DNA from: Collinsella tanakaei
GTDB lineage: Bacteria; Actinomycetota; Coriobacteriia; Coriobacteriales; Coriobacteriaceae
Direction: 5' to 3'
DNA length: 64,000 bases
Assembly: GCF_021531055.1 (NCBI RefSeq)
Contig: NZ_JADYTL010000006.1
Span: 118,762-182,761, forward strand
Part shown: piece by piece, positions 17,046 through 26,591 of the stretch
Layout of the letters: each line of letters begins with the position of its first letter
Position numbering within the stretch: position 1 is the stretch's first letter
Notes under the pieces: generated by a model
Database searches by the model: none
Told to the model about the DNA's origin: nothing
The model's input: the letters and a program-made list of their open reading frames with translations, nothing else
Translations under genes and position numbers: made by a program

Positions 17046-18083
17046 CTATCCCTCGTTCTTGGAGCTGCCCAGACGGATACGCGGATCCAGGAAGGCGTAG
17101 CTCACGTCGACGATCAGGTTGATGACCATGACCACCACGACGATGATGGTCACGCCGCCCATGACGATGGGCCAGTCGCGCGCCGTGATGGCGCGGTAGA
17201 TCTCGTAGCCGACACCCGGCCAGTTGAAGACCGTCTCGGTCAGGATCGCGCCGGCGAGCATGCCGCCGAAGTCGATGCCGATGTAGGTGACGACCGGGAT
17301 CAGCGCGTTCTTGAGCGCGTGGTGCACGATGATGTCGCGCTTGGACAGACCCTTGGCCTTGGCCGTACGGATGTAGTCCTGGTTCATGACGTCCAGCAGC
17401 TGCGAGCGCATGATGCGCGCCGTGTAGGCCGTGGAGACCGCCGCCAGCGTGAAGGCGGGCAGGATGTAGTGCATCCAGTCGTAGTACGGCGAGCTCGGTC
17501 CGCCCGCGCCCGAGATGGGCATGGAGAAGGCGCCGCCCGTCCATTGCTTCATGAGGATGCCGAAGAACCATTGCAGGAGCATACCGAGCCAGAACGCCGG
17601 AATCGCCACCATGATGGAGGTGAACAGCGTGACGAGGATGTCCCAGAACGAATAGCGCTTGATCGCCGATAGCACGCCCGCGCCGATGCCCATGATCGCC
17701 TCGAGCGCGATGGCGCATGCGGCAAGACGAACCGTATAGGGATACTTCTGCGCGAAGATGCTCGTGACGGAGACCTTCTTCTGATACGACGTACCGAGGT
17801 CGCCGTGGAACAGCTTGTTCATGTAGTTGAAGTAGCGATCGACGAGCGAGGTCGGGATGTACTCCCCGTTCTCGTCGCGCAGGGCCTTGCCGTTCTCATC
17901 CACCTGAATGAGGTGGTTGTTGATGCGCATGATCTCCTCGGTCTGCTCCGGAACGGCGCGGCCGCCGGTGATCAACCTGATGGGGTCGCCGGGGACGACG
18001 TTTTGCAGCACAAAGAGGATGATCGTGACACCGAGGAAGACCGGGATGAACTGAAGCACGCGCTTCGCGATGTAAGTTCCCAT
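17046..18083 (-). CDS. oppB: Oligopeptide ABC transporter permease OppB
   Basis: Membrane subunit with 345 residues. The N-terminal helix VLQFIPVFLGVTIILFVLQN and the V-P-G-D-P segment are typical of OppB/DppB. The loop after the first helix is longer than usual, with a polar stretch from about residue 40 to 85. The EAA loop is seen as TAKAKGLSKRDIIVHHALKN. The start at 18083 follows an AGGGGAAC site. A hairpin separates it from oppA, which would let the binding protein be made in excess. Confidence 0.93.
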   Translation of the reverse strand: MGTYIAKRVLQFIPVFLGVTIILFVLQNVVPGDPIRLITGGRAVPEQTEEIMRINNHLIQVDENGKALRDENGEYIPTSLVDRYFNYMNKLFHGDLGTSYQKKVSVTSIFAQKYPYTVRLAACAIALEAIMGIGAGVLSAIKRYSFWDILVTLFTSIMVAIPAFWLGMLLQWFFGILMKQWTGGAFSMPISGAGGPSSPYYDWMHYILPAFTLAAVSTAYTARIMRSQLLDVMNQDYIRTAKAKGLSKRDIIVHHALKNALIPVVTYIGIDFGGMLAGAILTETVFNWPGVGYEIYRAITARDWPIVMGGVTIIVVVVMVINLIVDVSYAFLDPRIRLGSSKNEG

Positions 18084-18107
18084 GTAGTTCCCCTCTTACC
18101 GTAATTC

Positions 18108-18139
18108 AACAAGCGCGCCGACCCTTCCGGGTCGGCGCT
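18108..18139 (-). promoter_or_regulatory. Hairpin between oppA and oppB (partial terminator or mRNA stabiliser)
   Basis: Minus strand: AAGCGCCGACCC, loop GGAA, GGGTCGGCGCGCTT with a two-base bulge, then a weak T-tract (GTTGAATT). Placement after a binding-protein gene fits differential expression within the operon. Confidence 0.6.
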
Positions 18140-18170
18140 TGCTATCAGGCGTACGTTGTACGCGAAAACA

Positions 18171-19841
18171 CTAGGCCGAAACGAGCTCGGTCTTGGACAT
18201 ATCCGCCTTCTTCTGCGGGTCAAGGTAGAACTTGGCCACGTTCTCGCCCGTCACCGTGGTGTGGGTGTAGAACATCAGCGGGATCATCCAGCACTGCTCG
18301 CCGAGCTCGGCGTCGAGCTCCTGGTACTTGGCGATACGCTCGTCGTCGTCGATCGTGGCGCGGGCGTCGAGCAGCGCCTCGTCGATGGCGTCGTCACCGA
18401 TCTGGGAGTAGTTGTCGCCCGAGGTCGAGAAGAACAGCGGGTACATGAAGTTGTCCATGATCGGGTAGTCGGCGACCCAGCCGCAGCGGCCGATCTCGTA
18501 GTCACCGGAGCTGTAGCGGTTGAGGATCGTGGCCCACTCGTTGGTGTCGGCCTCGGCCTCGATGCCGACCTCCTTGAGGGAGGCCATGACGACATCCATG
18601 ATCTCCTTGTGGCCGCCGTCCTGGTTGTAGGTCAGCGTGATGGAGGGGTAATCGCCGTCGGGGTAGATCTCCTCGAGGAGCGCCTTGGCGGCATCCTGGT
18701 CGAACTTGCAGTACGGCCACACGCCCTCCTCGTAACCGGCGATTCCGGGCGGGACGATGTTGTCGGCCGGGGTGCGGGTACCGTGGAAGACCTCCTCGCA
18801 GATGGCCTCGCGGTTGATGGCCATGGAGACGGCCTGGCGGAACTTCACGTTGTCCCACGGAGCCTGCGAGCAGTTGATGGTCAGATAGTAGGTGGAGGGC
18901 TCGCCACCGAGCAGCAGCTGGTGACCGGGCGTGGCGGTGTAGCCGTCCTCAGACTCGCCATAGGCCTCGCGAGCCTCGGGGATCTGGGTGGCGGGAACGT
19001 CGCAGACGTCGAGGTTGCCGGCCTGGAACTCGCGGTAGGCGGTCTCCTGGTCCTTCTGAATGATGAAGTTGACGCCGTCGAGGATGGCCTTGTCGCCGTA
19101 ATAGTCGTCGAAACGGACGATGTTGATGTACTGGCCGTCCTCCCAGTTGCCGTCCATCTTGAACGGGCCGTTGCCGATCGGCGACAGGAAGAAGGTCTGG
19201 AAGTCCTCGAGTGCCACCTCGGGAACCGGCACGAGCGCCGGATGGGAGGCGACGTAGGGGAAGTCGGCGTAGCTGTAGGCGAGCTTGACGACGAGGGTGT
19301 TGTCGTCCGGGCAGGTGACACCGGTCAGCTCGTCGGCCTCACCGGCGGTGAAGGCGTCGTAGCCGTCGACCATGGCCAGGTGATAGCCGATGCCCGAGGG
19401 GCTCTCGGGGTTGGTCTCGGGGTTCAGGATGCGCTCCCAGCCACGCTTCCAGTCGGCGGCGACCACAGTGTCGCCGTTGTGGAACGTCGTGCCCTCCTTG
19501 AGGTGGAAGGTGAACTCGGTGGCGTCGTCGTTGACCTCCCAGGAGTCACACGCGAGGGCCTTGAGCTCGCCCTTCTCGAAGTCGTACTGGGTCAGGGAAT
19601 CGAACAGCTGGAAGCCGACCTGCGTGCCCTGGTCCTCCATCAGGTTGTACGGATCGATGGAGACGGGGTTGTTGATGTAGTAACGCAGGGTGCCGCCCGA
19701 GGCGCCCTCTCCGCTAGCGCTACCAGCGGTGCCGGGATTGCCCTTCTGGCCGCAGCCAGCGAGCACGCCGAGCACGCCCGTCGCCAGAGCGCCGCCGACG
19801 AACGCGCGGCGGCCCATCGGCTTGTTCATGAATTCAGCCAT
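18171..19841 (-). CDS. oppA: Oligopeptide ABC transporter substrate-binding lipoprotein OppA
   Basis: Solute-binding protein family 5, 556 residues, first gene of oppABCDF. The signal MGRRAFVGGALATGVLGVLAGC has a twin-arginine-like pair and an LAGC lipobox; a glycine/serine-rich linker (GSASGEGASGG) follows the lipidated cysteine. Peptide-binding family features include IDPYNLMEDQGTQVGFQLFD and SPIGNGPFKM. The start at 19841 follows GAAGGAGGATGGC; the frame upstream to 19907 lies in the structured leader. Its paralogue at 12042-13739 probably feeds the same permease with other peptides. Confidence 0.92.
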   Translation of the reverse strand: MAEFMNKPMGRRAFVGGALATGVLGVLAGCGQKGNPGTAGSASGEGASGGTLRYYINNPVSIDPYNLMEDQGTQVGFQLFDSLTQYDFEKGELKALACDSWEVNDDATEFTFHLKEGTTFHNGDTVVAADWKRGWERILNPETNPESPSGIGYHLAMVDGYDAFTAGEADELTGVTCPDDNTLVVKLAYSYADFPYVASHPALVPVPEVALEDFQTFFLSPIGNGPFKMDGNWEDGQYINIVRFDDYYGDKAILDGVNFIIQKDQETAYREFQAGNLDVCDVPATQIPEAREAYGESEDGYTATPGHQLLLGGEPSTYYLTINCSQAPWDNVKFRQAVSMAINREAICEEVFHGTRTPADNIVPPGIAGYEEGVWPYCKFDQDAAKALLEEIYPDGDYPSITLTYNQDGGHKEIMDVVMASLKEVGIEAEADTNEWATILNRYSSGDYEIGRCGWVADYPIMDNFMYPLFFSTSGDNYSQIGDDAIDEALLDARATIDDDERIAKYQELDAELGEQCWMIPLMFYTHTTVTGENVAKFYLDPQKKADMSKTELVSA

Positions 19842-19892
19842 GCCATCCTCCTTCAATACAGGAAACGTGCGGAGCGAGGCTCCGCCCATGTG

Positions 19893-19939
19893 ACGTTGGG
19901 GCCTCATGGGTCCAGGCTGACAGGCCCATGGGACAACGT
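19893..19939 (-). promoter_or_regulatory. Extended hairpin in the oppA 5' leader
   Basis: Minus strand: ACGTTG pairs with CAACGT on the outside and CATGGG with CCCATG inside. A second hairpin, GCGGAGC-GAG-GCTCCGC (19870-19886), lies nearer the gene. No known riboswitch class was recognised. Confidence 0.4.
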
Positions 19940-19941
19940 AG

Positions 19942-20170
19942 GCAATACCTTACCCCAACTTGACCTTGGTAAAGCACTCAAATTTGATTAAAAGTCGCAT
20001 TATTCTTTATCTTACAGCAGTGCATCCATGCGAAATAATGCGTTTGACTGCATATTCGCTGGATAATGCCCCGCATCTCGCAGGGCGCCGAACAGGCTGC
20101 ACGGAGGACACACTCCCCCATTTCGAACAGAAAGCGTATCGATTGTTCACACAACGGTAACATTCCCCGA
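19942..20170. other. Intergenic region upstream of oppA
   Basis: No gene seen on either strand. The part from 19980 to 20075 is AT-rich and probably holds the oppA promoter, but no single -35/-10 pair stands out. Confidence 0.4.
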
Positions 20171-20172
20171 CA

Positions 20173-20192
20173 TGCGACAAGATGGTGCCAGG
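20173..20192 (+). repeat. Left copy of a 20-bp inverted repeat flanking the secG-RAYT segment
   Basis: Begins TGCGACAAGATGG. The exact reverse complement is at 21667-21686. The part GCGACAAG also pairs with CTTGTCGC locally. Confidence 0.7.
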
Positions 20193-20210
20193 TTCAAACT
20201 TGTCGCTTCA

Positions 20211-20238
20211 CAAAACAGGGGCCGCCGTGGCGACCCCC
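20211..20238 (-). terminator. Terminator of secG
   Basis: Minus strand: GGGGTCGCC pairs with GGCGGCCCC, then TGTTTTG. Confidence 0.6.
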
Positions 20239-20270
20239 GTCAACATGCTTGGTTTTCCAGCAATACCCGC

Positions 20271-20525
20271 TTAGATACCTACGATGCCCTGCGGGAAGAA
20301 GAACATGGCGAGCACGACGCACACGGCGAACACGATGGCCACGATCACGGTGAGCTTGTCGAGGTTCTGCTCCATGATACCGGTGGCGGCGCTGGAGTTG
20401 TACAGCGAGCTGGCGATCATGTCGGACACGCCGGTACCCTTTCCGGAATGCATGAGGACGAGCGCGATGAGCGCAAGCGTGGACAGCGCCCACACGACGA
20501 AAATCAAAATCTGGAACGGACCCAC
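20271..20525 (-). CDS. secG: Preprotein translocase subunit SecG
   Basis: Small membrane subunit of the SecYEG channel, stimulating protein export. It has 84 residues and two hydrophobic helices (LIFVVWALSTLALIALVLMH and VIVAIVFAVCVVLAMFFFP) separated by the glycine/serine-rich loop SGKGTGVSDMIASSLYNSSA, the hallmark of the family. The start is GTG at 20525 with GGAG seven bases before it; the longer frame to 20732 runs through the palindromic repeats and is not coding. It closes the conserved gap-pgk-tpi-secG block, here separated from it by a transposase gene. Confidence 0.9.
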   Translation of the reverse strand: MGPFQILIFVVWALSTLALIALVLMHSGKGTGVSDMIASSLYNSSAATGIMEQNLDKLTVIVAIVFAVCVVLAMFFFPQGIVGI

Positions 20526-20602
20526 AGGGACACTCCTTCTACGTTTGTACGAACAGTCCGTATGGTACCACACCGCCCGCCCCCGCACCCAATCGCCATA
20601 AC

Positions 20603-20687
20603 GGGTTGGTTGGGGACGTGTTCCGCCCAACCCTTTTTGGGTTGAGGGGAACACGTCCCCAACCAACCCACGTCCCCAACCAACCCA
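20603..20687. repeat. REP-type palindrome pair (22-bp perfect inverted repeat)
   Basis: The arm at 20603-20624 (GGGTTGGTTGGGGACGTG, then TTCC) is an exact inverted copy of 20648-20669. An inner stem CCCAACCC/GGGTTG lies between, and a further partial arm at 20670-20687. It lies directly after the RAYT stop codon. Confidence 0.85.
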
Positions 20688-20694
20688 TAGCACG

Positions 20695-21441
20695 CTAATC
20701 TTTTGTTGCACGGGAGATCGTATTGTGACCAATGCCCGTGAGTCGCTCCAGCTGCTTCACTGTTATGCCGGCCGCACGAAGCGACCGCAGCGCCTTGTTC
20801 CGTTGCGCCTTCCCCATTCCCTTCAGCTTCGCTGGATCAATATCTCCCAGCGTATAGCGTGCCACCTCGAGTGCGTCTTCATCGGGCACGCGTTTCGTCA
20901 TCCGATAACGGTATGAACCGAATCGTCCGTCTTCGGAAAAGCGCAGGAAACCTTCAACTCCCCCGACCATACCGAGTACCGTCTCCGTATCTGCAACCCC
21001 CGCGCGACCAAGGTACTCTCCATAGCTGCTCCACCGATACGCATCAGCGGAACCCACACCTGCCTTGGCGGGATTGTCATGAATATAGCGAACCGCCTGA
21101 AGTAGCTGGCCGTCACTTGTTATGGGGACGCTTGAAAATCTACCCTGAAACACTGAGCCGACATGTCCTGACTTTTCGTTAAAGTAGCGCGCGTACGCCG
21201 TCGAAATCGCATGCATGAAGTGGCTCAGCGAACCCTTCGGGTCGTCAACCAGCAAGTGGACATGGTTGCTCATGAGGCACCACACAATGATCCTCACGCC
21301 GTCGATCGCCGATTTTTCCTTGAGCCGTTTCAAGAACACCAGACGGTCTGAATCGTCTTCAAAAATGAGCTGCTTGCCGTTTCCCCGCAGCACAACATGG
21401 TAAAACCCGGATTCCGAATACTGACGAGACGCTCTTGGCAT
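20695..21441 (-). CDS. REP-associated tyrosine transposase (RAYT, IS200-like Y1 family)
   Basis: Single-strand DNA transposase of the Y1/HUH type, a domesticated class that handles REP palindromes. It has 248 residues. Near the N-terminus is YHVVLRGN, then the HUH motif SNHVHLLV; GSVFQGRF and YIHDNPAKAG carry the family core. The C-terminal part (LRAAGITVKQLERLTGIG, then HNTISRA) is a predicted helix-turn-helix. The ATG at 21441 begins the domain; the longer frame to 21507 runs through a palindrome. Palindromes with the same GGAACACGTCCCC core lie on both sides, as expected for a RAYT and its own REP family. Confidence 0.87.
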   Translation of the reverse strand: MPRASRQYSESGFYHVVLRGNGKQLIFEDDSDRLVFLKRLKEKSAIDGVRIIVWCLMSNHVHLLVDDPKGSLSHFMHAISTAYARYFNEKSGHVGSVFQGRFSSVPITSDGQLLQAVRYIHDNPAKAGVGSADAYRWSSYGEYLGRAGVADTETVLGMVGGVEGFLRFSEDGRFGSYRYRMTKRVPDEDALEVARYTLGDIDPAKLKGMGKAQRNKALRSLRAAGITVKQLERLTGIGHNTISRATKD

Positions 21442-21479
21442 AGACGCACCCCTCTCCCCACAGCGCTGAATGCGAGGAT

Positions 21480-21511
21480 GGGTTGGGAGGAACACGTCCC
21501 CAACCAACCCA
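21480..21511. repeat. REP-type palindrome upstream of the RAYT gene
   Basis: GGGTTGG ... GGAACACGTCCCC ... CCAACCC, same family as 20603-20687. Confidence 0.75.
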
Positions 21512-21632
21512 TCCCAAACTTTACGAACAGGGTGTTCATACCCTATATTTCCGCAGGTAGTATGGCGTTTCTATGTGTTGGATTCCGGTAAGGATCCGAC
21601 GGTTTCGAACGGGCTCAACGGAACGCACCCCA

Positions 21633-21664
21633 ATGGGTTGGACGGAACACGTCCCCAACCAACC
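21633..21664. repeat. REP-type palindrome
   Basis: GGGTTGGACGGAACACGTCC continuing CCAACCAACC, same family, between the RAYT gene and gpmI. Confidence 0.75.
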
Positions 21665-21666
21665 GA

Positions 21667-21686
21667 CCTGGCACCATCTTGTCGCA
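21667..21686 (+). repeat. Right copy of the 20-bp inverted repeat
   Basis: Begins CCTGGCACCATC; exact reverse complement of 20173-20192. Confidence 0.7.
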
Positions 21687-21720
21687 GAAAAGGGGTCGCC
21701 AGCGGATGCTGACGACCCCT
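21684..21720 (-). terminator. Terminator of the glycolytic operon (after gpmI)
   Basis: Minus strand: GGGGTCGTCAGC pairs with GCTGGCGACCCC, then TTTTCTGC. Confidence 0.7.
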
Positions 21721-21730
21721 TGCAAGGCGA

Positions 21731-21762
21731 TGGGTTGGAACGAACACGTCCCCAATCAACCC
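21731..21762. repeat. REP-type palindrome abutting the gpmI stop codon
   Basis: GGGTTGGAACGAACACGTCC continuing CCAATCAACC, slightly diverged from the other copies. Confidence 0.7.
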
Positions 21763-23318
21763 TATTCCTCGGTGGCGAGGATACGGCCGGTCATCTCGGC
21801 ACTCGGCTCGAGGCCGGCGAGCGTGAGCATCGTCGGGGCGATGTCGGACAGGCGTCCGTCCTCGATGCCGGTGAGCTTGGCGGCCGGATCGACCACGATG
21901 AACGGCACGCGGTTGGTGGTGTGCGCCGTGAACGGGTGCTTCTCGCCCGCGGCGTCCACGTCGAACATGTGGTCCGCGTTGCCGTGGTCGGCGGTGATCA
22001 GGGCGAAGCCGCCCTTGGCGAGAATCGCGGGGATCACACGGGACAGGCCGTCGTCAACGGCCTCGACGGCCTTGACCGCCGCGTCGAACACGCCGGTGTG
22101 ACCGACCATGTCGCAGTTGGCATAGTTGACGATGTAGAAGTCAGCACGGTCCTCGTTGATGGCCGCCACGAGCTTCTCGGTGACCTCGGGCTCGCTCATC
22201 TCGGGCTGCAGGTCGTAGGTGGCCACCTTGGGCGAGGGCACGAGCACGCGCTCCTCCCCCTCCTTGGGCTCCTCGACGCCGCCGTTCAGGAAGAACGTCA
22301 CGTGGGCGTACTTCTCGGTCTCGGCGGTATGCAGCTGCTTCAGGCCGGCCTGGGCGATAACGTCGGCGAGCACGTTCTCGGGGAACGTCTTGGGGAAGGC
22401 CACCTCGACGTTCTTGAACGTGTCGTCATACTCCGTCATGGTCACGAAGTGCGACAGCTTGGGCGCGACCTTGCGCTCGAAGCCGTCGAAGTCGTCCTCG
22501 GTGAACGCGCGCGTCATCTCGCGGGCGCGGTCGGGACGGAAGTTGAAGAAGACCATGGCGTCGCCGTCATGCACGCCCTCGTTGTGGCAGGCGAACGGCT
22601 CGACGAACTCGTCGCCGCGCTCGTCGCGCTCGTAGTAGGCGCGCACGCCCTCGACCGGGTCGGTATCGGACTCGCTCGGCAGCGTGATGACGTCATAGGC
22701 GCGCTCGACGCGCTCCCAGCGGTTGTCGCGGTCCATGGCCCAGTAGCGGCCGGAGACCGTGGCGATGCGGGCATCGACGCCCGCATAGGTGGAGAGCGCC
22801 TCGAGGTTCTGCTTCAGGGTCTCGATGTAGCCGGCACCGGAGTGCGGATCCACATCGCGACCGTCCATGAAGCAGTGGAAGCGGATGCGCTCGACGCCGT
22901 GGATGGCGGCGATGGCGGAGAGGTTCTCGCCGTGGCGCTGCATGGAGTGCACGCCGCCCGGGGACACGAGGCCCAGCAGGTGCAGGGTGCCACCGTTCTT
23001 GGCGACGTCGTCCATGGCACGGGCGAGCGTCTCGTTCTCCTGGATCGAGCCGTCCTTGATGGAGTTGTTGATGCGCGACAGCTCCTGGAACACGATGCGG
23101 CCGGCACCGATGTTCAGGTGTCCCACCTCGGAGTTGCCCATCTGACCGTCGGGCAGGCCGACGTCCTCGCCGGACGCGCCGAGGGTGGTGTGGGGGTACT
23201 GCTCGTAGAGGCTATCGAGAAACGGCGTGTTGGCGGCGGCGACGGCGTTATCGGCGCCCTCGGGCGCCAGACCGCAGCCGTCCATGATGACGAGCAGTGC
23301 GGGAAGATGCTTGGCCAT
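21762..23318 (-). CDS. gpmI: 2,3-bisphosphoglycerate-independent phosphoglycerate mutase
   Basis: Interconverts 3- and 2-phosphoglycerate in glycolysis, using two Mn ions and a phosphoserine intermediate. The 518-residue protein has normal length for the family. It starts MAKHLPALLVIMDGCGLAPE; Asp12 is a metal ligand and the catalytic serine is Ser63 in MGNSEVGHLNIGAGR. FMDGRDVDPHSGAGYI and ITADHGNADHM supply further metal and substrate residues. The W of the usual DGWGL motif is C here. It lies three bases after tpiA on the same strand. Confidence 0.95.
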   Translation of the reverse strand: MAKHLPALLVIMDGCGLAPEGADNAVAAANTPFLDSLYEQYPHTTLGASGEDVGLPDGQMGNSEVGHLNIGAGRIVFQELSRINNSIKDGSIQENETLARAMDDVAKNGGTLHLLGLVSPGGVHSMQRHGENLSAIAAIHGVERIRFHCFMDGRDVDPHSGAGYIETLKQNLEALSTYAGVDARIATVSGRYWAMDRDNRWERVERAYDVITLPSESDTDPVEGVRAYYERDERGDEFVEPFACHNEGVHDGDAMVFFNFRPDRAREMTRAFTEDDFDGFERKVAPKLSHFVTMTEYDDTFKNVEVAFPKTFPENVLADVIAQAGLKQLHTAETEKYAHVTFFLNGGVEEPKEGEERVLVPSPKVATYDLQPEMSEPEVTEKLVAAINEDRADFYIVNYANCDMVGHTGVFDAAVKAVEAVDDGLSRVIPAILAKGGFALITADHGNADHMFDVDAAGEKHPFTAHTTNRVPFIVVDPAAKLTGIEDGRLSDIAPTMLTLAGLEPSAEMTGRILATEE

Positions 23319-23321
23319 GCG

Positions 23322-24078
23322 CTACTCCCCCGCCTTCTCCACCATGGCGGCGAAATCGTCGGCCTTGAGCGAGGCGCCGCCGACGAGCGCGCCGTCGACG
23401 TCCTCCTCGGCCAGGAAGCCGGCGATGTTCTCGGGCTTGGCCGAACCGCCGTACAGCACGCGGATGCCACTGGCGAGCTCCTCGCCGAAGATCTCGACGA
23501 GCGTCGCGCGGATGGCGCCGCAGACCTCCTGGGCGTCGGCCGCCGTGGCGGTCTTGCCCGTGCCGATGGCCCAGATGGGCTCATAGGCGATGACCAGCTG
23601 GTCGGCGGACTCGACGGCAACGCCCTCCAGACCGGCGCGGATCTGCGCGGTCACGAACGCGACGTGCTCGCCGGCCTCGCGGGTCTCGAGCGACTCGCCG
23701 CAGCAGAAGATCGGGGTGATCCCGGCGGCGATGAGCGCTTTGGCCTTCTTGTTCTCGTCGGCGTCGGTCTCCTTGAAGTAATCGCGACGCTCGGAGTGGC
23801 CGATGATGCAGTACTCGGCGTTCACGGACTTCAGCATGGAGCAGGAGGTCTCGCCGGTGTAGGCGCCCTTCTCCTCCCAGTAGACGTTCTGCGCGCCGAG
23901 CTTGATGGCGCTGTCGGCGATCTTGTGCGAGGTGCAGGCCAGATCGATCGTCGGCGGGCAGATGACGACCTCGACGCCGTTGCCGGCGGGAACCTTCTCG
24001 ACGAGCGCCTCGGCCAGCTCCTTGGCGGCGGGCACGTCGTTGTTCATCTTCCAGTTGCCTGCGATGAGGCGGGTGCGG

Positions 24079-24089
<11 letters not shown>
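23322..24089 (-). CDS. tpiA: Triose-phosphate isomerase
   Basis: Interconverts dihydroxyacetone phosphate and glyceraldehyde 3-phosphate. It has 255 residues, a complete TIM barrel. Asn12 and Lys14 lie in GNWKMNN, the catalytic His in YCIIGHSERR, the catalytic Glu in YEPIWAIGTGKTA, and the phosphate-binding loops are GGSAKPEN and VGGASL. The start overlaps the pgk stop by 11 bases, indicating translational coupling. Confidence 0.96.
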
Positions 24090-25272
<1,183 letters not shown>

Positions 25273-25328
25273 GTACATCTACCTTTCTCTTCCGCGCCCG
25301 CACGCATGGGCGGGCGCGTATGTAAGAA

Positions 25329-25367
25329 GGGCGCGGCCTTGGGCAAACGCCGTCAAGGCCGCGCCCC
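25329..25367 (-). terminator. Strong hairpin between gapA and pgk
   Basis: Minus strand: GGGGCGCGGCCTTG pairs with CAAGGCCGCGCCC, then TTCTT. It probably lets part of the transcripts stop after gapA, raising gapA over pgk-tpiA-gpmI. Confidence 0.7.
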
Positions 25368-25401
25368 CTCAACTCAAGACGCTCAAAGTTCGGGCGGGAA
25401 C

Positions 25402-26427
25402 CTAGCCGATGAACTTCTCGAAGTACTTGATGGTGCGGACCATCTGGGAGGTGTAGGAGTTCTCGTTGTCGTACCAGGAGACGACCTGCACCAGGGTCTG
25501 GCCGTTGCCCAGATCGGAGCACATGGTCTGGGTGGCGTCGAAGATGGAGCCGTGGGTCTCGCCGATGATGTCGGTGGAGACGATGTCGTCGGTGTTGTAG
25601 GCGAAGGTCTCGGGGATGGTCTCGGCGTAGGCCTTCATGGCGGCGTTGACCTCGTCAGCGGTGACCTGCTTGTCGACGACGGCGTAGAGGTTGGTCAGCG
25701 AGCCGGTCGGGGTCGGGACGCGCTGGGCGGCACCGATGAGCTTGCCGTTGAGCTCGGGCAGGACCAGGCCGATGGCCTTGGCGGCACCGGTGCTGTTGGG
25801 GACGATGTTGACGGCGCAGGCGCGGCTGCGGCGCTTGTTGCCCTTGCGCTGCGGGCCGTCGAGCGGCATCTGGTCGCCGGTCCAGGCGTGGATGGTGGTC
25901 ATGATGCCGGACACGATGGGGGCGAAGTCGTTCAGGCCCTTAGCCATCGGGGCGAGGCAGTTGGTGGTGCAGGAGGCGGCGGAGATGATGTCGTCCTCGG
26001 CGGTCAGCTGCTCATGGTTGACGTTGTAGACAATGGTGGGCAGGTCGTTACCGGCCGGAGCGGAAATGACGACCTTCTTGGCGCCGGCGTTGATGTGAGC
26101 CTGGGCCTTGGCCTTGGAGGTGTAGAAACCGGTGCACTCGAGCACGACGTCGACACCGAGCTCGCCCCACGGGAGGTTGTTGGCGTCGGCCTCCTTGTAG
26201 ATGGTGATCTCCTTACCATCGACGGTGATGGAGTCCTCGCCGGCGACGATCTCGTGATCGCGGGAGTAGTTGCCCTGCGTGGAGTCGTACTTCAGCAGAT
26301 ACGCGAGCATGTCGGGGGACGTGAGGTCGTTGATAGCGACGATCTCGGAGCCCTCGTGGCCGAACATCTGACGGAACGCGAGACGACCGATGCGGCCAAA
26401 GCCGTTAATCGCAACCTTTACTGCCAT
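25402..26427 (-). CDS. gapA: Type I glyceraldehyde-3-phosphate dehydrogenase
   Basis: Oxidises glyceraldehyde 3-phosphate with NAD and phosphate. It has 341 residues. The Rossmann motif is [13 protein letters not shown], the active cysteine is Cys153 in [12 protein letters not shown], and [15 protein letters not shown] is the conserved C-terminal stretch. The start at 26427 follows GAAAGGAGAC. It is first in the gapA-pgk-tpiA-gpmI order and has a promoter-like sequence upstream. Confidence 0.96.
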   Translation of the reverse strand: MAVKVAINGFGRIGRLAFRQMFGHEGSEIVAINDLTSPDMLAYLLKYDSTQGNYSRDHEIVAGEDSITVDGKEITIYKEADANNLPWGELGVDVVLECTGFYTSKAKAQAHINAGAKKVVISAPAGNDLPTIVYNVNHEQLTAEDDIISAASCTTNCLAPMAKGLNDFAPIVSGIMTTIHAWTGDQMPLDGPQRKGNKRRSRACAVNIVPNSTGAAKAIGLVLPELNGKLIGAAQRVPTPTGSLTNLYAVVDKQVTADEVNAAMKAYAETIPETFAYNTDDIVSTDIIGETHGSIFDATQTMCSDLGNGQTLVQVVSWYDNENSYTSQMVRTIKYFEKFIG

Positions 26428-26498
26428 GCTTGTCTCCTTTCGTGAGACCCCCGCAGGTTCCCTTGCCTGCCGCCGGGGCCTACAAACAAACCTCTTAG

Positions 26499-26528
26499 AA
26501 TATACCTGTTTTTCGATGCCTGTGACAC
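26499..26528 (-). promoter_or_regulatory. Probable gapA promoter
   Basis: Minus strand: a clear TATATT -10 box at 26499-26504; the -35 is weak (TGTCAC at 17-base spacing). No operator was recognised. Confidence 0.45.
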
Positions 26529-26591
26529 GACAATAGGGCTGTTTTGAGAATTTTCAGAGCTTTGATTCGCTTCAAAACCCCAGCATATGGG

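Noticed and set aside
13847..17122. 1091-residue plus-strand open frame across oppF, oppD and oppC
   Set aside because: Composition (runs of H, R, G, D) is typical of an antisense frame; three real genes lie opposite.
19842..20170. T-box or other riboswitch before oppA
   Set aside because: The hairpins lack the conserved T-box sequence and no other class was matched by eye.
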